NCBI GenBank assembly: GCA_015062605.1
Contig: SUUI01000001.1
Span: 186,001 to 250,000, forward strand
Source of the DNA: Eggerthellaceae bacterium
GTDB taxonomy: Bacteria; Actinomycetota; Coriobacteriia; Coriobacteriales; Eggerthellaceae
Length of the DNA: 64,000 nt
Direction of reading: 5' to 3'
Shown: positions 26,189-34,218 of the stretch, piece after piece
Position numbering within the stretch: position 1 is the first letter of the stretch
Layout of the letters: each line of letters starts with the position of its first letter
Notes under the pieces: model-generated
Database searches by the model: none
What the model was told of the DNA's origin: nothing
What the model saw: the letters and a program-made list of their open reading frames with translations, nothing else
Position numbers and translations under genes: made by a program

Positions 26189-27520
26189 ATGACAGCATCA
26201 ACCAACACGCTAACTCGCCAGGCGCTTTCTCGAAAGCGCCTGGTTCTTTTAGTGCTGGGCATGATCTGCCTGTTGTTCATCGGCCTGATTTACGGCTATT
26301 CGATGTTCGTCTTGCCCATGAGAGAAGACTTCGGGCTTGATGACATCGGACCTGTCTTCTACATAATGATGGTTGCGTTCTGCATCGGCACCTTAAGCTG
26401 TTCATTTATGCTCAAGCGCTTTGCGCCTCGAATCATGATGATCGTTGCAGCCATCCTGTTCGCTATCGCTTTCTGCACGACAGGATTACTCGGGGAGCGC
26501 GTGGGTGTTTCCGTATTATATGTGAGCTATGCCGTTCTCGGCGGGCTTGCATCAGGAGCTGGATACACCGCCGTTGTCGGCACCATCGTTCCATGGTTCC
26601 CCGATAGAACGGGTCTCGCATCGGGCCTTTTGCTGCTCGGATTCGGCATTTCAAGCCTTTTGCTCGGTAACATCGTCCTCTTCATGCGTTCCATTACGGG
26701 CAACATCGGCACTGTGTTCGTCGGTGTTGGCATTGCAGGCGCTGTGCTTTCGTTCTTGCTATCAACACTGCTTACGCATCCGCCAAAGAACATCGCGCAA
26801 ATCATGGCGATGGGCTCAGCCGATGGACCCGAACCATCCATCGCTTCTCCCTCGGAGGCGAACGGATCGACTGCGAACATCGCCAGTGATGAGGAGCGCT
26901 ACGATCCTTCGGTCCGTTTCGAGAACGACAACGTTCTAAAGACGCCTATCTTCTTAATCTACTTCGTGGCATATACCCTTGCTTCCGTCATGGGCCTTGG
27001 CGTCATCGGCTCGATTGCCAGCGATGGCATGATGCTCGGCCTAAGCGAACTGTTCTCCTCCACGCTCGTCGGTCTCGTTGCCTTGAGCAATGGGCTGATC
27101 CGCATTGTCTTAGGAGCTATCATCGACCGCAAGGGCGTTCCGTTCACCTACATCCTCGAGGCAATAGTCACCCTGCTCGGCATGCTGTGCATCCTCGCTT
27201 CGTTCATCTTCGGCCTTCCTACGCTGTATGTGATTGGCGCACTCTCATCCATCGTCATCTACAACCCAGTGCTCTCGTCGGCATTCGTTCGCCTGCGTTT
27301 CGGAGCGAAGCGCTATCCCATTAACCTGGCGATCGTCAATTTCTGCGTTTTACCTGCCGCGCTGATCAACATCGTGGTTTCAAGCATCCTCGGCCCCGAT
27401 GCGCGCTTCGAGTTCTTCGTCATCGCGGCAATCAACCTCGGATGCGTGTTCATCGTGTCCTTGATTTTCAGGAAACTCTGGGCAAAAGACTTCGCAGGAA
27501 TCGACTCCGTGAAAAAGTAG
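26189..27520 (+). CDS. Major facilitator superfamily transporter, OFA-like
   Basis: A 443-residue, twelve-helix secondary carrier. The first helix (LVLLVLGMICLLFIGLIYGYSMFVLPMREDFGL) and the loop after helix 4, with GLASGAGYTAVVGTIVPWFPDRTGLASGLLLLGFG, match the oxalate/formate:H+ antiporter-like (OFA) group, which moves small carboxylates. A cytoplasmic loop of about 50 residues, with a Ser/Glu-rich stretch, separates the halves. The substrate is unknown. The first in-frame codon is TTG at 26183, but ATG at 26189 is preferred; the ribosome site is weak, so coupling to the upstream gene is possible. Confidence 0.88.
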   Translation: MTASTNTLTRQALSRKRLVLLVLGMICLLFIGLIYGYSMFVLPMREDFGLDDIGPVFYIMMVAFCIGTLSCSFMLKRFAPRIMMIVAAILFAIAFCTTGLLGERVGVSVLYVSYAVLGGLASGAGYTAVVGTIVPWFPDRTGLASGLLLLGFGISSLLLGNIVLFMRSITGNIGTVFVGVGIAGAVLSFLLSTLLTHPPKNIAQIMAMGSADGPEPSIASPSEANGSTANIASDEERYDPSVRFENDNVLKTPIFLIYFVAYTLASVMGLGVIGSIASDGMMLGLSELFSSTLVGLVALSNGLIRIVLGAIIDRKGVPFTYILEAIVTLLGMLCILASFIFGLPTLYVIGALSSIVIYNPVLSSAFVRLRFGAKRYPINLAIVNFCVLPAALINIVVSSILGPDARFEFFVIAAINLGCVFIVSLIFRKLWAKDFAGIDSVKK

Positions 27521-27527
27521 AGAGCTA

Positions 27528-27574
27528 TTTAGGCTGAGCCGCGCTTGACTCTTCAGAAACGCTTAGCCCCTAAA
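27528..27574. terminator. Imperfect hairpin between convergent MFS and MATE genes
   Basis: TTTAGG-CTGAGC (27528-27539) can pair with GCTTAG-CC-CCTAAA (27561-27574), with a two-base bulge and one wobble. There is no T-tract. It is placed where a convergent terminator is expected. Confidence 0.4.
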
Positions 27575-27585
27575 CGGATGGCGCG

Positions 27586-29187
27586 TTAGGACTGAGCCTT
27601 TTCCTGCTTGGATCCTGAGCTCTGCATGATCTTCGGAAGGATGTAACCCTCTTTGCGCCAACGGAAAAGCTTGCGCAACTCGATAACCACGAAGACCGCA
27701 GTGACGATCACGGAACATAAGTCGGCAGCAGGAACGCATGCGGCAACGCCGTACAATCCGTCCACGCCGAACAACTCGATGGCAAGATTCGGAATGATGA
27801 AATAGAACGGGATCAAGAAGATGACCTGGCGGGTCAACACCAGGATCGCCGACTTCAACGGCTGACCGCTTGCTTGGAAATAATTCGAGCCAACCGCTTG
27901 GAAGCCAACCAGCGGGAACATCACGGTGTAAATGAGCAAGGCGATGTTGGAAAACTCCTCCAGCTCGCCCGTAACACCGAACAGCACCACGATAGGGTTC
28001 GAGAAAAGACGCGTTATGAGCAGCCAGAACGCGCCCATGATCACTGCAGTGATGACCGTAATCTTATAAGTCCTCAGTACGCGATTCCAATTCGATGCAC
28101 CGTAGTTGAAACCGAACAGCGGTTGCGCACCCATCGTCAGGCCGATGAACGGGGAGAATGCGAACCATGATACTTTCTGCGCCACACCGAGCGATGCGAG
28201 CGCACCCTGCACGCCAATGGGACTTAACGCTCCATAGTAGCCGGCAACTTGATTGAAAACGATGTTGACGACCGTCGAGGCAACTTGCATGCAGAACGGC
28301 GCAAGACCCAAAGTGAGTATTTTAAGCATGAGGCGCAGGTTCGGTTTGCAGCAACGCCAACGCAATTTGAAGGGCGTGTTCTTGTTGGCTGTGAAGAACC
28401 AGATGACGGGCACCATGCCGATGGCTTGCCCGCAAATGTTAGCCCATGCGCTTCCTGCAACGCCCCAATCCAGGACCAGCACGAACCAGTAGTTGAATAT
28501 AATGCACATGATTGTGCCGATCACCGAGGTCATCAACGAGAAAACCGGGCGTCCTGCAGTCCTGATGAAATGGCTCAAACCCCAACCTACCGATTGGAAG
28601 GCGAAGAAGATGCAGGAAATCTGAACGAAGACCTTCGTCTTGTCCCACAGGATGTCAGGAGTGCCAATGATCGTCAGCACTGGACCGATGAACACGATGG
28701 CCATAACAGCGATAACGGCCGAGATAGCAAAAAGAAGCACAGCTGAATTGCCAAGCGTGCGCTCAACTTCCTCTCTATCTCCCTGTCCAAGCTGAATAGC
28801 AGCAAGGGAATTGCCACCTTGACCGGCAATCATCGAGCACGCGATGAGAATGGTCATCACAGGAAGTGCAAGGGTGGTAACCGCAACGCCTGATCCATCA
28901 GGAAGCGCTTGGCCGAGGAATGCGGTGTCGATCAGGTTGTACAGCGAGCTGAACACCATGCTGATGACGCCTGGAATGGAAAACTCAACAAGCAGTTTGC
29001 CAATCGAATCCCGCCCAAGGCGAGTCGGGTCATCTTTGCGAGCTTTCCGCGCAGCACGCGAGTTGGCAGATGCAGCCGGGGCAGAAACGCCCTCGGATCC
29101 ATCAGCCATCTGAGGAGCATCGTTCAGCGACGCTTCGTTAAGCGCAGCCATAGACCCCTCGATGTTTTTTCGAGCCTGCTCGGACAT
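27586..29187 (-). CDS. MATE-family efflux transporter (second copy)
   Basis: A 533-residue twelve-helix transporter with an unusually long hydrophilic N-terminus (about 60 residues, Ala/Ser/Asp-rich) before the MatE entry LLVEFSIPGVISMVFSSLYNLIDTAFLGQALP. The second half shows the matching ASLGVAQKVSWFAFSPFIGLTMGAQPLFGFNYGA. It is only distantly like the MATE protein at 23734-25143. It follows the AroK-like kinase by 23 bases and an EamA transporter before that, so kinase and two exporters form a likely operon. The substrate is unknown. The ATG has only a weak ribosome site. Confidence 0.9.
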   Translation of the reverse strand: MSEQARKNIEGSMAALNEASLNDAPQMADGSEGVSAPAASANSRAARKARKDDPTRLGRDSIGKLLVEFSIPGVISMVFSSLYNLIDTAFLGQALPDGSGVAVTTLALPVMTILIACSMIAGQGGNSLAAIQLGQGDREEVERTLGNSAVLLFAISAVIAVMAIVFIGPVLTIIGTPDILWDKTKVFVQISCIFFAFQSVGWGLSHFIRTAGRPVFSLMTSVIGTIMCIIFNYWFVLVLDWGVAGSAWANICGQAIGMVPVIWFFTANKNTPFKLRWRCCKPNLRLMLKILTLGLAPFCMQVASTVVNIVFNQVAGYYGALSPIGVQGALASLGVAQKVSWFAFSPFIGLTMGAQPLFGFNYGASNWNRVLRTYKITVITAVIMGAFWLLITRLFSNPIVVLFGVTGELEEFSNIALLIYTVMFPLVGFQAVGSNYFQASGQPLKSAILVLTRQVIFLIPFYFIIPNLAIELFGVDGLYGVAACVPAADLCSVIVTAVFVVIELRKLFRWRKEGYILPKIMQSSGSKQEKAQS

Positions 29188-29210
29188 ATATGCTCGGTTT
29201 CTATTAAAAA

Positions 29211-29738
29211 CTACTTAACGGTAAGAGCGTCGGCCACCTTGCGCGCCGCCGCCGTAATGCTCAAATCGTTAACGTCGATTGTGACGTCAGCGTACTTCTC
29301 GTACAGCGGGCGGCGTTCGTCGTACAGCTCGCGCATGCTCATGCCCATTCCGCCCTTTAATACCACGCCGCGCTCGCTGAAATCACTCAGGCGTGCAACC
29401 AGCGTCTCGTACGATATCTTCAGATATACCACGGTGCCAATGGTCTTAAGGTGATTCATGGCTGCTTCGGAGTAAACGGCACTGCCACCCGTTGCGATAA
29501 TGGTGTTCTCGGCGGTAATCTCGCTTAAGATCTGATTCTCGACCTCGATGAAGCCGTCAGGGCCAAGCGAATCGATAATCTTCTGCAACGTCTTGTCGCA
29601 CTGATTCTGAATGATCAGGTCGGCATCGATGAACGATTTATTCATGATCTTCGCTAATACGATACCAAGCGTCGATTTACCTGCTCCCGGCATGCCGATG
29701 AGGATGATGTTTTGATTCTGCACACCCGTATTCGTCAT
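29211..29738 (-). CDS. Shikimate-kinase-like P-loop kinase, divergent
   Basis: A 175-residue small-molecule kinase of the AroK/gluconate-kinase fold. The Walker A loop is GMPGAGKST (15-23), with acidic pair D38/D40 (FIDADLI) and a lid ending in ELYDERRPLYEKYADVTIDV. Authentic shikimate kinases have an Arg after Phe in the substrate site (typically FRxxE) and a GGG loop. Here those positions read FIEVE (I64) and GGS (84-86). Automatic annotation would call it shikimate kinase, but the missing substrate residues make another substrate likely. No other aromatic pathway gene is near; it sits between an EamA and a MATE transporter in one operon. Confidence 0.75.
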   Translation of the reverse strand: MTNTGVQNQNIILIGMPGAGKSTLGIVLAKIMNKSFIDADLIIQNQCDKTLQKIIDSLGPDGFIEVENQILSEITAENTIIATGGSAVYSEAAMNHLKTIGTVVYLKISYETLVARLSDFSERGVVLKGGMGMSMRELYDERRPLYEKYADVTIDVNDLSITAAARKVADALTVK

Positions 29739-29747
29739 GAGAACAAC

Positions 29748-30656
29748 TCACTTCTCTATCAATGGTTTCTTTATCTCGGGAAAAACTTCGCTGACCACTA
29801 TAGCAACAAATACCAAAACGAACCCCACAATCAGGCGAATGCTGATTAGCTCGCCATAGATGAGCACCGAAAACAGGACCCCGAACACGGCCTCGAGGCT
29901 GAGCAGCAGCGACGCCTGCGCCGGCGGCACATGCGCCTGGGCCACATTTTGGAACAACAGGGCGGCGCACGACGCGAAGACGATGAGGTACACCATCTCC
30001 CCGATGAAGCCGCCCGTTATCGATGACAAAGCGGGAAGAGGCTCGATAACAAGCCCGATGAGCGTACCCCATATGCCCATGGCGAAGAACTGGTACACGG
30101 TGAGCACCACCATGTCGCGCCCCTCGGAGAATTTCGCAACGTAGATCATGTGCACGGCGAACCATACCGCACCGACGAGCGTCATCAAGTCGCCGTAACC
30201 CGCCGTCAGATCGCTATCGAGCGAGACGAAACCGATACCCGCAAGGCAGAGCACTGCTGCAACGAGGTTGTGGATGCCGGGGCGTCTGCGTGCGATGATC
30301 CACCATCCGAACGGCACAAGCACGACATATGTCGCTGTAAGAAACGCGTTCTTTCCAGGCGTGGTATTCGCGACGCCGATGGTCTGGAACCAGAACGCCA
30401 GGAACAGCAAGGTGCCCAGAATCGCACCCCGCACCAGCATATCGCGGCAAAATGCGGCACGTACTCGCTTGAAGAAAACGGCCCCGAGCAGCACGCCTGC
30501 GCACAGGAAGCGAACCCCGATGAGCTGCGCAGGTGGAATCACCTGGACGGAATCCTTCATGATGACGAAGCTCAAGCCCCAGATGACAGGGGCGAGCACG
30601 AGCATCAGCCGGTAACCCGCCGGCGGAATCTCCCTATGTACGCGCATGCGTTCCAC
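29748..30656 (-). CDS. EamA/DMT-superfamily transporter
   Basis: A 302-residue, ten-helix drug/metabolite transporter made of two EamA repeats. The first starts MLVLAPVIWGLSFVIMKDSVQVIPPAQLIGVRF and the second VLTVYQFFAMGIWGTLIG, with the signature SLEAVFGVLFSVLIYGE in the last repeat. Such proteins export amino acids, nucleosides or sugar-like metabolites. The GTG at 30656 has GGAAAG four bases upstream; an ATG three codons on is an alternative. It is the first gene of the EamA, AroK-like, MATE unit, with only nine bases before the kinase gene. Confidence 0.88.
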   Translation of the reverse strand: MERMRVHREIPPAGYRLMLVLAPVIWGLSFVIMKDSVQVIPPAQLIGVRFLCAGVLLGAVFFKRVRAAFCRDMLVRGAILGTLLFLAFWFQTIGVANTTPGKNAFLTATYVVLVPFGWWIIARRRPGIHNLVAAVLCLAGIGFVSLDSDLTAGYGDLMTLVGAVWFAVHMIYVAKFSEGRDMVVLTVYQFFAMGIWGTLIGLVIEPLPALSSITGGFIGEMVYLIVFASCAALLFQNVAQAHVPPAQASLLLSLEAVFGVLFSVLIYGELISIRLIVGFVLVFVAIVVSEVFPEIKKPLIEK

Positions 30657-30732
30657 GGAGCTTTCCGACTCCTGTCGTCAATCGGTTGTCGTTACGTACG
30701 TTCTGCGGTCACATCGCGGACAGAGCGGCGAA

Positions 30733-31296
30733 TTACTTAACGTCACCCTGCACGGGCACGAACGAGGCATCTGCCATCTGCACGAGCGTTTCGTACGTTG
30801 CACCGTCTTCCATGCCCAGGTTGTACAGGATTCCCGGCACTGCGTCGATCCACGTGATGAAGCCCGTTTTACCCGAAACGAAACAAATCGCCGCGCGATC
30901 CTTCACGATCTGCGTGCCGATGGACTCCCACTTGTAATTCAAGCCCGAGATGTTGATATCGGCATAGGAAGCCTGATCGCTCTTGGCCTTCTCCATATCG
31001 ATGGAAAGATCCGTCAGGTTAGTCATCTGAGCACGCAAAAACGCCTTCTTGCCGTCAAGCGTGAAGCGCATCTCGGCGATGGGCTTCTCAGTCTTGTAGA
31101 CGAAGTACTGCACGTCGGTCGCGCCCTCGGGAGCAGGCAGGGCGATGCCCGTTGCGTCGATGATACCCTGTGCTGAGCTTGCCTCCATCGGATTCGGGAT
31201 CTGCTGGCCGCCCGTCTTCTGACCCTGCGACGAGCTGCAGGCTACCAGGCAACCGGCCATCATAAGAACAGCGAGTACAATTGCGAAACGTTTCAT
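30733..31296 (-). CDS. Lipoprotein, DUF4367-like
   Basis: A 187-residue exported lipoprotein. The signal peptide MKRFAIVLAVLMMAGCLVAC ends in a lipobox with lipidated C20, followed by a Gly/Gln-rich linker. The mature domain has a C-terminal pattern (WESIGTQIVKDRAAICFVSGKTGFITWID ... YETLVQMADASF) that resembles the DUF4367 fold found on anti-sigma-like and surface proteins; this is pattern similarity only. AAAGGACG lies before the ATG. The gene is divergent from the cobalamin riboswitch operon, and a large interrupted palindrome lies between them. Function unknown. Confidence 0.82.
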   Translation of the reverse strand: MKRFAIVLAVLMMAGCLVACSSSQGQKTGGQQIPNPMEASSAQGIIDATGIALPAPEGATDVQYFVYKTEKPIAEMRFTLDGKKAFLRAQMTNLTDLSIDMEKAKSDQASYADINISGLNYKWESIGTQIVKDRAAICFVSGKTGFITWIDAVPGILYNLGMEDGATYETLVQMADASFVPVQGDVK

Positions 31297-31356
31297 GGGT
31301 CGTCCTTTCTTCTGGATGGAACCTGGATATACGAATTGGTAAGCGAGCGTTTCGTG

Positions 31357-31390
31357 TCAGGACGATTGTATTTCAAAATACACGTCCTGA
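31357..31390. promoter_or_regulatory. 34-base interrupted palindrome in the divergent region
   Basis: Left arm TCAGGACG plus TGTATTT pairs with AAATACA plus CGTCCTGA, with a two-base AT interruption and a two-base centre. It is 60 bases upstream of the lipoprotein start and about 100 bases upstream of the B12 operon promoter. TCAGGACGA occurs again at 31780-31788, just before the first operon gene. Candidate operator for a dimeric regulator. Confidence 0.45.
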
Positions 31391-31487
31391 TAACCCCTTG
31401 CCGAACGCGCGGCGGCCTTGCTGGATGCATGGTGTTTTCAAGCGTGCGGCTAGCCCTTTCTCACCCGTTGCGGACCTCCCGTGTAGC

Positions 31488-31516
31488 TTGTAAGTTCCAC
31501 CTGCAAACGTTATATT
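31488..31516 (+). promoter_or_regulatory. Sigma70-type promoter of the cobalamin operon
   Basis: TTGTAA (31488-31493) and TATATT (31511-31516) are spaced by exactly 17 bases. The predicted start point near 31523 coincides with the 5' edge of the riboswitch. Confidence 0.7.
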
Positions 31517-31521
31517 AAAAG

Positions 31522-31638
31522 TTAGCGTTTTTTCTGAGATGAAACGCCAAAAATAGGCATGGGAATACAGGGAAGCAGGTGCAAATCCTGCGCAGTGCCG
31601 CTACTGTGAGACCCGCCAGGTCAAGCCAGATCGCTGCT
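31522..31638 (+). ncRNA. Cobalamin (adenosylcobalamin-type) riboswitch 1
   Basis: The conserved core is readable: GGGAA, then GCAGGTGCAAATCCTGC (a closed arm around GGTGCAAATCC), then a B12-box-like GTGCCGCTACTGTGAG, followed by the GCCAGGTCAAGCCAGATC region. The short P1 pairing AGCG/CGCT closes it. It precedes the operon that starts with a small lipoprotein and cbiD. Bound cobalamin is expected to turn expression off. The downstream platform lacks a clear terminator. Confidence 0.88.
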
Positions 31639-31807
31639 CCTACTGCGGAAGTATGCTGCTACGAGTCATAGCACATGCTCGGCGCCGTCAGGTCGCTTCA
31701 AAAATCGCAAGCGAACCGACAGATGCCCTTCTTTCCGTTTCCCCTTTGCCTAACAGTTTGCAGCGCGCTGCTATGCATATCAGGACGAGTTGGAAGAAAG
31801 AGTCATT

Positions 31808-32239
31808 ATGAAGAGAATCGCCGCGCTATTGATTGCTTCGATGCTCGTACTCGGAGCATTGTTCGCCATTTCTGGCTGCTCCTCAAGTTCGTCAAGCGTG
31901 AAAGTCGAAAACGGCATCGCCGCACATGGCACCTACACAGTTGCCGTAACGCTCGAGGGCGGTACCGGTAAGGCAACCATCAAATCTCCCGTAAAGCTCA
32001 AATCCGAAAATGGAACGATGGTAGCAACCGTCGTTTGGAGCAGCAGCAACTATGACCTGATGATCGTCGACGGCAAAGAGCTCAAGCCGACTACCACTGA
32101 TGGCGGTTCCGCTTTCGAAGTACCGGTAAGCGCACTTGACACGCCCATTGCAGTCCAGGCGGAAACGACCGCGATGAGCCAACCGCATATCATCGACTAC
32201 AAGCTTACATTTGACTCGAAATCGCTGAAAGCCGCATAA
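31808..32239 (+). CDS. Small B12-regulated lipoprotein heading the cbi operon
   Basis: A 143-residue lipoprotein. The signal sequence MKRIAALLIASMLVLGALFAISGC carries a lipobox with C24, then a Ser run. The mature domain, of about 105 residues, looks all-beta: GTYTVAVTLEGGTGKATIKSP, MVATVVWSSSNYDLMIVDG, then FEVPVSALDTPIAVQAET and HIIDYKLTFD. The layout recalls NEAT-like or other small ligand-capture domains found with metal, heme and corrinoid ABC importers, but no family was confirmed. It shares the GTYT and F-x-VPV-x-x-LD features with the lipoprotein at 48926-49408. It is first after riboswitch 1 and five bases before cbiD. A role in binding corrinoid or cobalt outside the cell is inferred. 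Confidence 0.8.
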   Translation: MKRIAALLIASMLVLGALFAISGCSSSSSSVKVENGIAAHGTYTVAVTLEGGTGKATIKSPVKLKSENGTMVATVVWSSSNYDLMIVDGKELKPTTTDGGSAFEVPVSALDTPIAVQAETTAMSQPHIIDYKLTFDSKSLKAA

Positions 32240-32244
32240 GAAAC

Positions 32245-33414
32245 ATGGCATTTGAGGAATACACCTACTCAGGCACGGAGCGGCTCCGACGCGGATATAC
32301 CACCGGCACGTGCGCTACGCTGGCTGCCAAGGCCGGCTGCATAGCGTTGTTGACGGGCAAAGCTCCCCTAACCGTATCGGTTATGACCCCTGCAGGTATA
32401 GAAGTGGCTGTCGAGCCGATCTATATAAGCTTGTCAGCGGACGAAGCGACCTTCGGCGTTATAAAGGATGCGGGCGATGATTATGATGTCACGAACGGCG
32501 CTGAAGTACGCTGCACCGTGCGGTTCATCGAATCAGGCATTGACATCGACGGAGGATCAGGCGTCGGTCGCGTAACGGCAAAGGGCCTTGACCAGCCTCC
32601 AGGAAACGCCGCTATCAATTCAGGTTCTCGAAAGCAAATCCAAGCCGCCGTCCAAGAATGCCTCGACATGTTCGATTGCCTTAAGGGTATTAGCGTGCTC
32701 GTGGAAGTGGTCAACGGAGAGGAAATCGCCAAGAAAACGTTCAATCCTTCCATCGGCATTGAAGGAGGCATTTCCATCATCGGCACAACCGGCATCGTGG
32801 AGCCACGCAGCCTGAAAGCCTTGAAAGATGCGCTTGAGGTCGAGATTCGCTATCAAGCGGCACAGGGACATAAAGACGTTATCGTGACACCAGGCAATTA
32901 CGGCGAGTCGTTCTCTCTTTCGCTTAAGCTTCCGCCTAACATGCCTTTGATCAAATGCGCGAACTTCATCGGAGAAACACTGGATTGCATCGCGGTCAAC
33001 GGTTTCGAAAATGTTCTGCTTATCGGCCATATCGGAAAGCTTGTCAAGGTTGCAGGCAGCATCATGGACACGCATTCGCGCATGGCAGATTGCAGACGCG
33101 AGATATTCGCAGCACATGCAGCATGGTGCGGGGCATCTACCGAAACCATCCACGAACTGTTCGAATCGATGACGACCGATGCTTGCATCAAGATACTTGA
33201 TGACGTGAAGCTGCGCGACCAAGTGATCGATCGTATAGCCCGCGCCGTGCAAGGAGCCGTCGATCGCCGCGTCGGAGAGTTCGTCCAAATAGGCGTAATC
33301 ATCTTCTCGAACGTTTACGGGCTTTTGGCTGTCACGCCCGAAGCTCAGACGATAATCAACGATTGGAATGCAAACAGCATCGAAGATGCCGACGAAAGAA
33401 AGGTGAACCAGTGA
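32245..33414 (+). CDS. cbiD: Cobalt-precorrin-5B C1-methyltransferase
   Basis: A 389-residue CbiD, the S-adenosylmethionine-dependent C1 methylase specific to the anaerobic cobalamin pathway. The N-terminal signature LRRGYTTGTCATLAAKAG and the KDAGDDYDVTNG segment are characteristic, as are GVGRVTAKGL and VTPGNYGESFS. Its presence shows that cobalt is inserted early. The gene follows the lipoprotein by five bases and overlaps cbiF in a GTGA arrangement, indicating translational coupling within the operon. Confidence 0.96.
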   Translation: MAFEEYTYSGTERLRRGYTTGTCATLAAKAGCIALLTGKAPLTVSVMTPAGIEVAVEPIYISLSADEATFGVIKDAGDDYDVTNGAEVRCTVRFIESGIDIDGGSGVGRVTAKGLDQPPGNAAINSGSRKQIQAAVQECLDMFDCLKGISVLVEVVNGEEIAKKTFNPSIGIEGGISIIGTTGIVEPRSLKALKDALEVEIRYQAAQGHKDVIVTPGNYGESFSLSLKLPPNMPLIKCANFIGETLDCIAVNGFENVLLIGHIGKLVKVAGSIMDTHSRMADCRREIFAAHAAWCGASTETIHELFESMTTDACIKILDDVKLRDQVIDRIARAVQGAVDRRVGEFVQIGVIIFSNVYGLLAVTPEAQTIINDWNANSIEDADERKVNQ

Positions 33415-34214
33415 TTGATTTCGTAGGCGCAGGAAGCGGTGCCGCTGACCTCATCACCGTAAGGGGAAAGACCTTGCTCGAGCAGGCGGATGTCATCATC
33501 TATGCGGGTAGCTTGGTCAATCCAGCGCTGCTCGACTATGCAAAACCCGATTGCGTAATCTACAACAGCGCGAAGATGACGCTCGAAGAAGTACTCGATG
33601 TGATGCTCGATGCCGAAGCGCAGGGAAAACACACCGTGCGCTTGCATACGGGCGACCCATGCCTGTATGGCGCAATTCGCGAGCAGATGGATGTACTTGA
33701 TGAAAAAGGCATCTCATACGCATATACGCCGGGTGTTTCAAGTTTCTGCGGTGCAGCGGCTGCACTCAAAGCGGAGTACACGCTGCCGAACGTCTCGCAA
33801 AGCGTCATCATCACGCGCATGGAAGGCCGTACCCCGGTCCCCGAAGGCGAAGCAATGAGGAAGATGGCAAGCCATGGTTGCTCGATGGTCATCTTCCTGT
33901 CGGCAAGCCTGCTCGATGCCTTGCAGGAAGAGCTCATTGCGGGAGGCGCATATACCGCCGATACGCCGGCGGCGTTAGTGTACAAGGCAACGTGGCCTGA
34001 TGAGCGCGTCGCCCACTGCACGGTAGGCACGATTGCGCAAACCGCCCGTGAGAACAACATGACCAAGACCACCCTCGTATGCGTAGGCGGCTTCCTCGGC
34101 TCCGAATACGATCGCTCCAAACTCTACGATCCGACCTTCTCGACGGGATTCCGTACAGCGAGCAGTCATGCAGCTGCAGGCATCACCAATGCAGATACGA
34201 CCGACAAGGGCTAA
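33411..34214 (+). CDS. cbiF: Cobalt-precorrin-4 C11-methyltransferase
   Basis: A 267-residue SAM-dependent tetrapyrrole methylase. It starts with IDFVGAGSGAADLITVRGKTLLEQADVIIYAGSLVNPALL, the CbiF/CobM pattern, and contains LHTGDPCLYGAIREQMD and the TPGVSSFCGAAAAL motif that forms part of the SAM pocket. It adds the methyl group at C11 of the cobalt-precorrin ring. The GTG start overlaps the cbiD stop codon (GTGA) and has AAAGG upstream. The longer frame starting at 33363 lies within cbiD and is not used. Confidence 0.95.
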   Translation: MIDFVGAGSGAADLITVRGKTLLEQADVIIYAGSLVNPALLDYAKPDCVIYNSAKMTLEEVLDVMLDAEAQGKHTVRLHTGDPCLYGAIREQMDVLDEKGISYAYTPGVSSFCGAAAALKAEYTLPNVSQSVIITRMEGRTPVPEGEAMRKMASHGCSMVIFLSASLLDALQEELIAGGAYTADTPAALVYKATWPDERVAHCTVGTIAQTARENNMTKTTLVCVGGFLGSEYDRSKLYDPTFSTGFRTASSHAAAGITNADTTDKG

Positions 34215-34218
34215 GCAT

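Larger units (their letters stand above)
31297..31807. promoter_or_regulatory. 511-bp intergenic control region of the B12 operon
   Basis: No gene is seen here. In order it holds the leader of the minus-strand lipoprotein, the interrupted palindrome (31357-31390), a sigma70 promoter (31488-31516), the cobalamin riboswitch (about 31522-31638) and a roughly 150-base expression region before the first gene. That last part has a TGCTA/TAGCA hairpin (about 31656-31672) but no intrinsic terminator with a T-tract, so translational control is more likely than attenuation. Confidence 0.7.

Noticed and set aside
31656-31672. TGCTA/TAGCA hairpin as the terminator of riboswitch 1
   Set aside because: The stem is only five base pairs and no T-tract follows, so it does not qualify as an intrinsic terminator.
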